Notes under the pieces: generated by a model
Databases searched by the model: none
What the model was told of the DNA's origin: nothing
Seen by the model: the letters and a program-made list of their open reading frames with translations, nothing else
DNA from: Gemmatimonadota bacterium
Lineage (GTDB): Bacteria > Gemmatimonadota > Gemmatimonadetes > Gemmatimonadales > Gemmatimonadaceae
DNA length: 64,000 nt
Reading direction: 5' to 3'
Assembly (NCBI GenBank): GCA_021299375.1
Contig: JAJTGR010000038.1
Coordinates: 1-64,000, forward strand
In this document: piece by piece, positions 25,411 to 33,737 of the stretch
Position numbering within the stretch: the first letter of the stretch is position 1
How the letters are laid out: each line of letters starts with the position of its first letter
Position numbers and translations under genes: made by a program

Positions 25411-26643
25411 ATGGGCGTTGCCGTTCATCCGCAGCCCCGCGTTCACATCGGCGAGGGGGCGTTGCCGCCGCGACTGCGTCCGCAGGCGTCGCTCGGTGTG
25501 CTCGACATCACCGAGTGGTATGGCGACACCAGCGGCGGGATCAAGACCTACCTGCGGGAAAAGGCCGAGTACGTGGCGAGTCGGCCGTGGCTGCGCCACA
25601 TCCTCGTCGTGCCGGGCGACCGCGATCATATTCGCGACGCCGGCGGTGGTCGCACGTACCGCCTGCACGGCCCGCCGATCCCGCGCCAGCGCCCGTACCG
25701 GTTCATGCTGGCCACGCGGTCGGTGTCGCGCATCGTGCAGCATGAGCGTCCCGACCTGATCGAGATCGGGAGTCCGTTCATCGTGCCGTGGATCGTGCGG
25801 CACGCCACCCGCGCGCTCGACGTGCCGCTCGTGTGCTTCCACCACACGAACCTGCCGGAACAGTTCGCACCGCGCGACGCCGCGGCGGGGGTGCTCCATC
25901 GCGTCATGCACCGCGCAGTCTGGGACTACATGCGGCGGCTGGATCGCCTGTTTCCACTGACGATCGTGGCGTCGCGCGCGGCCGCGCGCGACCTGACCGC
26001 TGCCGGGATCGACCGGATCGAGCGCGTGCCGCTCGGCGTCGACCTGCAGCGCTTCACGCCGGCTCATCGCGTGCACTCGGCGCTCACCCGGGCACGACAC
26101 GGCCTGCCCGACGCCCCGCTCGCCGGGTACGTGGGCCGCTTCGCGCGCGAGAAGGAGATCGACGTGGTGCTCGATGGGTGGGCCGGAGTGGAGCGCGCTA
26201 CGGGCGCCCGACTGGTACTGATCGGCGCGGGCCCGATGGAGCGCCGGCTGCGCGCGCACCGCTACGGTGCGCGCGTGATCTTCGTGCCGTACCAACACGA
26301 TCGCGACGCCCTGGCCGACTTGCTTGCGGCGCTCGACGTGTACGTGGCCCCCGGGCCGATCGAGACGTTCGGTCTTTCGGCGCTCGAGGCGCTGGCCAGT
26401 GGTGTGCCGGTGCTGTCGGTGAACCGCGGCGGCGTGGCCGACCTGGTGACCGACAGCGGGGCCGGCCGGTTGTTCGAGTGGCGCACGCCGGCGTCAGTGA
26501 CCGCGCAGGCCGTGGCGCTCCTGCGCGATGACCTCGCCACGCTTGGGCAGCGCGCGCGCGCCTTCGCCGAAGCGGAGCACAGCTGGGAGACCGTCTTCGA
26601 CCGGCTCTTCGCCGTATATCGGCGCGTCCTCAGGCGTGCGTAG
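25411..26643 (+). CDS. GT4-family glycosyltransferase
   Basis: The start is the ATG at 25411, eight bases after the PAP2 stop; the open frame extends further upstream, but that part is in antisense-like shadow of the PAP2 gene. The 410-residue product has the GT-B layout: an N-terminal acceptor domain with DITEWYGDTSGGIKTYLREK, and a C-terminal donor-binding domain with GYVGRFAREKEIDVVLDG, LIGAGPMERRL and the E-x7-E motif PIETFGLSALEALASGVPVL. Such enzymes transfer a sugar from a nucleotide sugar to lipids or glycans with retention of configuration. Its last 150 bases overlap the end of the opposing GT4 gene. Confidence 0.88.
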   Translation: MGVAVHPQPRVHIGEGALPPRLRPQASLGVLDITEWYGDTSGGIKTYLREKAEYVASRPWLRHILVVPGDRDHIRDAGGGRTYRLHGPPIPRQRPYRFMLATRSVSRIVQHERPDLIEIGSPFIVPWIVRHATRALDVPLVCFHHTNLPEQFAPRDAAAGVLHRVMHRAVWDYMRRLDRLFPLTIVASRAAARDLTAAGIDRIERVPLGVDLQRFTPAHRVHSALTRARHGLPDAPLAGYVGRFAREKEIDVVLDGWAGVERATGARLVLIGAGPMERRLRAHRYGARVIFVPYQHDRDALADLLAALDVYVAPGPIETFGLSALEALASGVPVLSVNRGGVADLVTDSGAGRLFEWRTPASVTAQAVALLRDDLATLGQRARAFAEAEHSWETVFDRLFAVYRRVLRRA

Positions 26644-27789
26644 CTGGCGCGCCACGATTTCGCGGTAGCTCGCGTCGAGCCGCTCGAGCTCGCGCTCCCA
26701 CGACCGCGACTCGGCGGTACGGCGCGCGCCCGCCTGCAACCGCGTGCGAAGCGGTGCGTCGCCAACGAGGCGGGACATGGCGGCCCGGCACGCGTCGACA
26801 TCGCCCGCCGGATACGCGAGGCCATTGACGCCCGCCTCGAGATAGTCCGCCACCCCGCCAGCGGGTGCCGCGACCACCGGGAGTCCCGAAGCCATGGCCT
26901 CGAGGACCACGAGGCCCAGTGTCTCGGTGGCCGACGCATACACGAAGGCGTCGCTGCTTGCATACAGGGCGGGCAGATCACGCTCGCGGTCGACGGCCCC
27001 AAGGAACTGCACGTGGGGGCCGGCCAGGTCGCGCAGCCCGGCTTCGCTCGGGCCGCTGCCGGCCACCACAAGTCGCACCGCACTGTCGGGCATCGTCTGC
27101 TGGAGGGCGCGAAAGGCCCGCAGCAGCAAGGCCACGTCCTTCTCCGGGGCCAGCCGCCCCACGTGCAGGAAGGTGAACGCCTCACCGAGGCCGAGCTGGG
27201 CGCGCAGCGCCGCGGAACGATGTGCGGGGTGAAAGCGCGTGTGGTCGATGCTGCGGCCCCACAGCTCGATGTCGCGTACGCCGAGCCGGCGCAGGTCGTC
27301 GCGCGAAGGCGCCGACGGGGTGAAGACGCGGGCTGCGTCGGCGTGGAAACGCCCGATCCAGGCCGCGACGGCGCGCCGCAGCCACGGCAGGCCATAGCTT
27401 GCCGTATAGCGCACGAAGTCGGTGTGGTACGACGTGCACCACGGTACACCGGCGGCCTGCGCCGCGCGCTTGGCGCTGCGCCCGATGAGGAACTCCGTGG
27501 CACTGTGCACCACATCGGGGCGCACGTCGTCGATCACGCGCCGCAACCGCACGGCCGTGACCAGAGAGAGACGCAGGTCGGGGTACGGGGGCCAGGCGAC
27601 CGAGGGCACCGACAGGACCGGCACATCAGCCGGCACGGCCAGCGCCGTGCGCGTGCCGCGTGGATACGCCGGGGCGACCACCGTGCACTCCCAGCCGCGC
27701 GCCCGCAGCCCGGCCACCGTGAGAGCCGTGATGACGCTCACCCCGTTGAGCTGCGGCGGGTAGCTGTCGGTGCACATGAGCAGGCGCAT
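26494..27789 (-). CDS. GT4-family glycosyltransferase, convergent with the previous one
   Basis: The start is the ATG at 27789, giving MRLLMCTDSYPPQLNGVSVI, the standard N-terminus of PimB/MgtA-like mannosyltransferases (the longer frame starting at 27816 adds nine residues with no family match). The C-domain has FLHVGRLAPEKDVALLLRAF, VVAGSGPSEAGL and ATETLGLVVLEAMASGLPVV. Mannosylation of a lipid carrier or phosphatidylinositol-type lipid is the usual role; here the acceptor is not known. The C-terminal about 50 codons are read opposite to the other GT4 gene, an unusually deep tail-to-tail overlap, and that tail looks non-conserved. Confidence 0.87.
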   Translation of the reverse strand: MRLLMCTDSYPPQLNGVSVITALTVAGLRARGWECTVVAPAYPRGTRTALAVPADVPVLSVPSVAWPPYPDLRLSLVTAVRLRRVIDDVRPDVVHSATEFLIGRSAKRAAQAAGVPWCTSYHTDFVRYTASYGLPWLRRAVAAWIGRFHADAARVFTPSAPSRDDLRRLGVRDIELWGRSIDHTRFHPAHRSAALRAQLGLGEAFTFLHVGRLAPEKDVALLLRAFRALQQTMPDSAVRLVVAGSGPSEAGLRDLAGPHVQFLGAVDRERDLPALYASSDAFVYASATETLGLVVLEAMASGLPVVAAPAGGVADYLEAGVNGLAYPAGDVDACRAAMSRLVGDAPLRTRLQAGARRTAESRSWERELERLDASYREIVARQLRTPEDAPIYGEEPVEDGLPAVLRFGEGARALPKRGEVIAQERHGLRGH

Positions 27790-27867
27790 ACACGCAGTGT
27801 GGCGGCGTCGTGTCACCCCGCGGCGACGGCCCGGTCACGAGTGTGCCGGTCCCGACTGGTCGACGGG

Positions 27868-28947
27868 CTACGTCACCAACAGCCGCGTGACACGCCCGCG
27901 CGCGAGCAGGCGGACCGTGCACAGCGACAGTCCGAACACCAGCGCGATCTCGGCGAGGTCGGCCCACCCCGCATGGCGACGCGCGAACCACGGGCCGAGC
28001 AGGTCGATGAAGACGGGGTGGACCGCGTAGATGCCAAGGACCGACGGACCGAGCGCGGCGAGGCGCGGACGGCGCAGCCACGGGTGGTCGGACAGCGCGA
28101 GCAGGGCGGCGCCCACGCCCGTGGGGAGCGTGCCAACCACGAAGTCCTGGGCGAGGCTGCGTCCATGGTGGGTGCGCAGGAACGACAACTCGGCGGCCGA
28201 GAGCAGCACGCCGGCGAGCAGCAGGGCGGCCCCGTAGGTGGCCCACACCGTCTGCGGTGCACGGCGCGCGAGGGCGGCGCCGATCACGAAGAAGAGCAGC
28301 GCGAAGCCGGGACCGTTGCGGGGGTTGAACGGGACGCGGAACCCGAGCGAGCTCTTGATGTAGGGTCCGGCGAGCAACGAGGCGATGAACAGCGCGGCGG
28401 CGATCGCCCCCAACGGCCAAAGCGGCCAACGGCGCAGCCAGAGCGCGCTGATGGTCACGCAGCCGATGAGCGACGAGAGAAACCAGAGGTGCGTCTGCGT
28501 ACCCTGCAGCAGCACGGTGCCGGGGTGGGTGCGAATCCAGCGGACATTGCGCTGGAGCGCATCGAGAAAGCCGTGCGGTACATCGCGGAAGAGGCGATCG
28601 GCCTCGAAGGGGAGCGCGAACACCAGCGACCAGCCCACGAAGAGCACGAGGAGCCGCGGCAGCATGCGCCGCGTGGTCTCCACGAGGCGCGCGGGGGTGT
28701 CGGCACGACGCCCCCAGAAGAAGCCCGACAGCACGAGGAAACAGGGCACGGCGAAGCGCGCCAGCTGGTTGGCGATCGTGGCGGCGCTCCATCCGAGCCC
28801 CACGCGAACCGGTGGCGTCCCGTGGGTGAACGGCGCTGCGTGAATGACGATGACGAACACGATCGCGAGCACGCGCACCACATCGACGCTCATGATGCGC
28901 GGCGTGGCGGCGCCCGCCGGCGCCGTGGCCGGCGACGCGTGGCTCAC
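27868..28947 (-). CDS. Acyltransferase-3 family membrane protein
   Basis: The product (359 residues from the GTG at 28947; the ATG at 28893 is an alternative) opens with IMSVDVVRVLAIVFVIVIHA, where the D-x-x-R and histidine of acyltransferase-3 (OafA/NolL-type) enzymes appear, followed by about ten hydrophobic segments. FLVLSGFFWGRRA, LWFLSSLIGC and SVLGIYAVHPVFIDLL are typical. These enzymes O-acylate (often acetylate) sugars of glycans or lipids on the outer face of the membrane. The GTG start overlaps the stop of the PEBP-like gene by 4 bases, which decides it. The nearby glycosyltransferases suggest glycan modification. Confidence 0.85.
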   Translation of the reverse strand: MSHASPATAPAGAATPRIMSVDVVRVLAIVFVIVIHAAPFTHGTPPVRVGLGWSAATIANQLARFAVPCFLVLSGFFWGRRADTPARLVETTRRMLPRLLVLFVGWSLVFALPFEADRLFRDVPHGFLDALQRNVRWIRTHPGTVLLQGTQTHLWFLSSLIGCVTISALWLRRWPLWPLGAIAAALFIASLLAGPYIKSSLGFRVPFNPRNGPGFALLFFVIGAALARRAPQTVWATYGAALLLAGVLLSAAELSFLRTHHGRSLAQDFVVGTLPTGVGAALLALSDHPWLRRPRLAALGPSVLGIYAVHPVFIDLLGPWFARRHAGWADLAEIALVFGLSLCTVRLLARGRVTRLLVT

Positions 28948-29582
28948 TCCGGCGCCGGCCGCCGGTAGAGGCCCACCAGCACGCCCTTGCCCCGCACATG
29001 GCCAGCGATGGCGCGCAGCACCGCGTCGCGGGTGGCCGGTGGCGACATGCCCGCGGCCGGCACGTTCACCATGGTGTCGAGCGCGTAGAGCTCGAACACG
29101 TAGTGGTGGGGGGGGCCGGAAGCCGGCGCCGCCGGACCGCGGTAGTACGGCCCGCTCGCGCTGATCTGGCGCACGCCGCTCGCATCCTGCGGTACTCGCG
29201 GCACGCCTTCGGGGAGCGACGTGGCGGTGCCCGGGATGTTCCACACCAGCCAGTGCAGCACCTCGTCGGTGCCGTCGCCAATGGCGGCGTCGGCATCGTG
29301 CATGAGCAGCACGAAGCTGCGGGTCGAGTCGGGGGCGCCGCTCCACGCGAGGGGCGGTGACACATCACGTCCCGCCTGCGCATGCCGCGCGGGAATCGCC
29401 CCACCATCGGCAACGGCCGCCGAGGTGAGTGTCAGGACGCGCATCGGCGCGCGCGGTGCGGCACGCGGGGGCTGCGGTGGTTGCGCAGCGGCGATCGTCG
29501 CCTGGGCGGCCAGCGGCATCGCCCTCGGCGTCGCCATCGCCCACAGCGACGCGAGCATGAGAAACGAACGGGCCGTCGTCAT
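28944..29582 (-). CDS. YbhB/YbcL-like (PEBP) exported protein
   Basis: The ATG at 29582 gives a signal peptide (MTTARSFLMLASLWAMATPR with a cleavage region at PLAAQA) and a 212-residue precursor. The mature part has the PEBP/Raf-kinase-inhibitor-like signatures: GRDVSPPLAWSGAPDSTRSF, VLLMHDADA, LHWLVWNIPG and YYRGPAAP, followed by HHYVFELYALDT. Members bind anionic ligands in a small pocket; bacterial roles are poorly known. It is coupled to the acyltransferase gene by a 4-base overlap and sits 12 bases after the DUF1028 gene, so the three form one minus-strand operon. Confidence 0.88.
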   Translation of the reverse strand: MTTARSFLMLASLWAMATPRAMPLAAQATIAAAQPPQPPRAAPRAPMRVLTLTSAAVADGGAIPARHAQAGRDVSPPLAWSGAPDSTRSFVLLMHDADAAIGDGTDEVLHWLVWNIPGTATSLPEGVPRVPQDASGVRQISASGPYYRGPAAPASGPPHHYVFELYALDTMVNVPAAGMSPPATRDAVLRAIAGHVRGKGVLVGLYRRPAPE

Positions 29583-29593
29583 GGTCGGCGCCC

Positions 29594-30445
29594 TCACTGG
29601 AACGACCTGGGCTGCGCCCTGCGCCACGCGTCGTAGCGCAGGCGCAGCGTCTTTACCGGATTGAGGTTCTCACCCGGCTTGATGGCGTTGGGGCCGCCCT
29701 GCTCCGGCTGAACCACCGTGAGGTACATGGCGTACCGGCCATCGCTGTGCGAGGTCCCCACCGTATCGGTGCGGTTGGCCATCAGGATGTAGGCGATGTA
29801 CGACGTGCGCCCCTCGCACGGGATCGCCGGGCGGGCATTGTCGGCGGGGAGCGGCGGGCACACGCAGCGGCTGTCGCCACCGTACTGGTCGGCTGTTTCG
29901 AGGGCCGCCATCACGCGGTCCGTGAGCGACCCGGTCGTGTGCACGAACGCGCGCACCGCATTCGGCACCACCTCGCCGGGACGCAGGATGTTGCCCTGTA
30001 TGGAGTAGTAGATCTGCGTACCCGGCACCTGCCCCTGCAGGTCCTGCGACACGTAGCCGTTGGTGAGGCCGGAGTGCCCCGCACCACGCCCCTGCAGGTC
30101 CACAATGCCGAACTGCCGCGACTGGAATGCCGGGTCGGCCGAGAGCAGCTCGATGATGCGGGCGGGGTCGGTCCCCTTGTGCAGCTCGCGATAGACGAGC
30201 ATCTGATTGGCGTGGGTGCCGTCCACGGCAGCCTGACAGGCGGCCACCCCCCTGCCGGGGACCACGACGGCCTGGATGCCACGCAGGAAGGCGTCGTCAC
30301 GATCGACACAGGTGGCCGAGGCGATCACGACGCGGCCGGTGGCCATGTCGACGGCAATGACCGACCAGGTCGCATACGCTGCCCGAGGGGGGAGCAGCAG
30401 GACGAGGGCCATGAGCAGCGTGCGCAGGTGCGACATCCGGGACAT
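29594..30445 (-). CDS. DUF1028-family secreted protein
   Basis: The 283-residue product has a signal peptide (MSRMSHLRTLLMALVLLLPP, cleavage near YATW) and then TWSVIAVDMATGRVVIASAT, the start of the DUF1028 fold, an Ntn-hydrolase-like domain. ACQAAVDGTHANQMLVYREL, IELLSADPAFQSRQFGIVDL, GYVSQDLQGQVPGTQIYYSI and a late conserved YAMYLTVVQPEQGGPNAIKP follow. Two cysteine-containing stretches (CVCPPLP, IPCEG) may form disulfides after export. Enzymatic activity is not established for the family. First gene of the three-gene minus operon; its promoter should lie in the 220-base divergent gap with the TonB receptor gene (30446-30665). Confidence 0.85.
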   Translation of the reverse strand: MSRMSHLRTLLMALVLLLPPRAAYATWSVIAVDMATGRVVIASATCVDRDDAFLRGIQAVVVPGRGVAACQAAVDGTHANQMLVYRELHKGTDPARIIELLSADPAFQSRQFGIVDLQGRGAGHSGLTNGYVSQDLQGQVPGTQIYYSIQGNILRPGEVVPNAVRAFVHTTGSLTDRVMAALETADQYGGDSRCVCPPLPADNARPAIPCEGRTSYIAYILMANRTDTVGTSHSDGRYAMYLTVVQPEQGGPNAIKPGENLNPVKTLRLRYDAWRRAQPRSFQ

Positions 30446-30665
30446 TCCTCGGGGCAGGGACAGGACGCATCGGAACCACGATGGAGATGCAGCACAATCG
30501 TCCGTTTCGCCACCACCGCCGCAAGCGGGCCGTCACTGGCTGGTGCCCACCCGTGACTGATTGCCACTTACCGGAAGTTTGCGGGACCAGCCGATTGGCG
30601 GGATGTTGTTGTGACGTCCTGAACGACCCGGGCGCTCGCCCTCCCTCAAGTCCGGAGTGTATCGA

Positions 30666-33409
30666 GTGCACGCAGCGCGATGCGGTGTGACCACGTGGAT
30701 CACGGTCGGCATGCTGGCCGTCCTCGGCCGTGCCGTACCGGTGCAGGCCCAGGTAACGGGTACCGTCGCCGGCAAGGTCACCGTGGCTCCTGGCGGCGAC
30801 CCCTTGCTGGGCGCCTCGGTGGGTATCGTGGGGTCGCCGATCGGGGCCATAACCCGCGCCGACGGCAGTTATCGCTTCTCCCTTCGCCCCGGGACGTACG
30901 AGCTTCGCGTCCGCATGCTGGGTTACGCCGGCAAAGTGGAAACGGTGGTCGTGACGGCGGGGGGCACCGTCACCAAGGACTTCGTCCTCGAGAAATCCAC
31001 CACGCAGCTGGAGGCTGTAGCCGTCACCGGCTCGCGCGGTGGCGAGCGGACGATCGTTTCCAGTCCGGTGCCAGTCGACGTGATCAGCACCACCGAGCTG
31101 CGCGCGACCGGTCGCGTGGAAACCGCGCAGATGCTGCAGGCCGCGGCGCCGTCGTTCAACTTCCCGCGCCCGGCGGTTGCCGACGGCACCGACCATGTGC
31201 GCCCCGCCACGCTGCGCGGCCTCGCCCCCGACCAGGCGCTCGTACTCGTGAACGGCAAGCGGCGGTACACCAGCGCGCTGATCAACAACAACGGCACGGT
31301 CGGCCGCGGCACGTCGGCGGTGGACCTCAACGCCATTCCGGCGTCGATGATCGATCGCATTGAAATCCTGCGCGATGGCGCTGCCGCCCAGTACGGGTCC
31401 GACGCCATCGCCGGCGTCATCAACATCATCCTCAAGGGTGCGAGCCCCGGGGGGGCCTCCGTGCAGGCCGGTCAGTTCAACACCGACGTCGACGGGTTGG
31501 GCAGGCGCACCGACGGCGGGAACGTCACGGCGTCTGCCGATCAGGGCATCACGTGGTCGAACGGCGGCTACCTGCATGCCGGCGTCGAGTACCGCAACCG
31601 CGCCATGACCAACCGCTCCTTCGCCGATCCCCGGGTGCAGTTCGGCGCCACCGATCCGCGCGAAGCCACGGCCAACCGCCTTACGCACTGGTCGGGTGAC
31701 GCCGCCACCGCCGACGTGGTCGGGATGGTCAACGCCGCCCACAACGTGAACGAGTCGCTGCAGCTCTACGGCTTCGGGTCGTTCGGCCGACGGGACGGCC
31801 GCTCCACCGGCTTCTTCCGGCGCCCGGTCCAGACCACGCAGGTCGTGGCGAAGATTCACCCCAATGGATTCCTGCCGAACATCGAGAGCAACATCGACGA
31901 TCTCTCGGGCGGCATTGGTGCCAAGGGCTCGGCCAAGGGGTGGGATTGGGACCTCAGCCAGGTGTACGGCCGGAATGCCTTCCAGTTCATCATCAGCAAC
32001 TCGAACAATGCGTCGATGGGACTCAACAGCCCCACGACCTTCGACGCCGGCACCCTGGGCTTTGCGCAGGCGCTCACCAACTTCGACGTGACGCGCGAGT
32101 TCCAGGTGCAGAACCGCCCGCTGCGTGTGTCCAGCGGCGCCGAGGTGCGCTGGGAGAACTACACCATCACGGCGGGCGAGGAGGCGTCGTGGGTGAATGG
32201 CCGCCAGCCCGTGCTCGACGCCAACGGCGTGCCGGTGCGCAATTCCGCGGGCAACACCACCCCGGCACTGCCGGGGTCGCAGGTGTTCCCCGGGTTCACC
32301 CCCAACGACGCCACCGACCAGAGCCGCACGGCATTCGCCGGCTACGTGGACCTCGAGAGCGACCTGACGAAGCAGTGGCTGGTGGGCGTGGCCGGGCGCT
32401 TCGAGAACTTCAGCGACTTCGGCTCGCAGGCGACCGGCAAGATCACGTCGCGCTACGCCTTCACCGACCAGATCGCCCTGCGCGGCGCGGCGTCCACCGG
32501 GTTCCGCGCGCCGTCGCTGCAGCAGAGCTTTTTCACCTCCCAGGCCACGACGTTCGTGAACGGGCTGCCGGTGGACATCAAGACGCTGCCCGTGGCCAGC
32601 CGCGAAGCCCGACTGCTCGGCGCGCGTGATCTCACGCCGGAGAATTCGGTGAACCTGAGCGCGGGCCTGACGCTTCAGCCCACGAAGAGCTTCACGATCA
32701 CTGCCGACTACTACGACATCGCCATCAGCGATCGCATCGTGCTCTCGGAGAACTTCATCGGCACCGGCATCCAGGCGTTCTTTGCCGCCAACGGGTTCCC
32801 CTCGGTGAACGGGGGCCGGTACTTCACCAATGCCATCGACACCGAGACCACGGGCCTCGACGTGGTCGCTACGGGATCGACCTCAAGCGAAACGGCCTGC
32901 TGCGGCTGACGGCGGGCTACAACCAGAACAGGACGAAGGTCACCAAGGTGGTGGTGAACACCCCGCCGCAGCTCGGCAATCTCGACGAGCAGCTGTTCGG
33001 GCGCGCCGAGCGTGGGCGCATCGAGGTAGGCCAGCCGCGGAACAACCTGATCCTGAGCGGCACCTACGAGCGCCGGAACCTCACGCTGGTGGCGCGCACG
33101 CAGCGCTTCGGGGAAGTCACGTCGATCGCCGCGCGCGCCACCGGCACGGCACGACAGGTGCCCGACCAGACGTACAGCGCCAAGTTCATCACCGACGTGA
33201 GCGCCTCCTACAAGCTCATGCAGCGCACCACCATTACGATCGGCTCCGACAACGTGTTCGACGTGTACCCCGACGAGAACAAGGATCGCGGTGACCTGGC
33301 GACCAACTACTCGGGTCAGGGCACCTTCGGCGTGTTCCGCTACTCCGGGCTCTCACCGTTCGGTTTCAACGGGCGCTTCCTCTATGCGCGGGTGGGCTAC
33401 TCGCTCTGA
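30666..33409 (+). pseudogene. TonB-dependent receptor broken by one frameshift
   Basis: GTG at 30666 with GGAG eight bases upstream starts a signal peptide, a carboxypeptidase-regulatory-like domain (VTGTVAGKVTVAPGGDPLLG), a TonB plug (TLRGLAPDQALVLVNGKRRY, IEILRDGAAAQYGSDAIAGV) and most of a 22-strand barrel. After GLDVVA (codons ending 32870) the frame runs into a stop at 32907-32909. The next frame continues exactly where it should: YGIDLKRNGLLRLTAGYNQN from 32870, then the last strands to 33409, ending in the barrel C-terminal FLYARVGYSL. So one base (or four) has been lost around 32866-32872. The intact protein would be about 915 residues and would import a large ligand across the outer membrane. 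It is a real mutation or a sequencing error; the barrel without its last strands should not fold. Confidence 0.85.
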
Positions 33410-33440
33410 GTGACTCGCTCTGAGTGACTCGCTCTGAGTG
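33401..33440 (+). repeat. 14-bp tandem repeat over the stop codon of the TonB receptor
   Basis: The unit TCGCTCTGAGTGAC occurs at 33401-33414 and 33415-33428 and again, with the last two bases changed, at 33429-33442. The first copy encodes the final Ser-Leu and TGA stop of the barrel, so the duplications lie after the stop and do not alter the protein. Confidence 0.75.
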
Positions 33441-33465
33441 GCGCGTCCGTGGTGCAGGGCGGCCC

Positions 33466-33500
33466 GACGCCCCCCGGTTGCCTGGCAGCCGGGGGGCGTC
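33466..33500 (+). terminator. Terminator-like hairpin after the TonB receptor
   Basis: GACGCCCCCCGG (33466-33477) and CCGGGGGGCGTC (33489-33500) are perfect 12-base complements with an 11-base loop, 57 bases after the receptor stop. There is no T-run, as is common in very GC-rich genomes. The remaining gap to 33737 holds no supported gene. Confidence 0.65.
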
Positions 33501-33737
33501 GCGTGTGATGGAGGGGCCAACCGGCACGATTCCGGCGACGACCCGTGATGCCTCCCGGCCGAGCTCACCCTCGTCCAGGTCCCGTGGGTTTGACAACCGC
33601 AAGCGATGGCGGTAGCTCGGCGGGGACGGGCGTGTCGTTCCGTCCCCGTTCATCGCTGCCGGCGAGCTGGTTCTCGCCCTCTGTCCCACGGCGCCCGGCC
33701 TGCTACCCGGGCTGCCCGTCCCACAGGAGGAGTCCGG

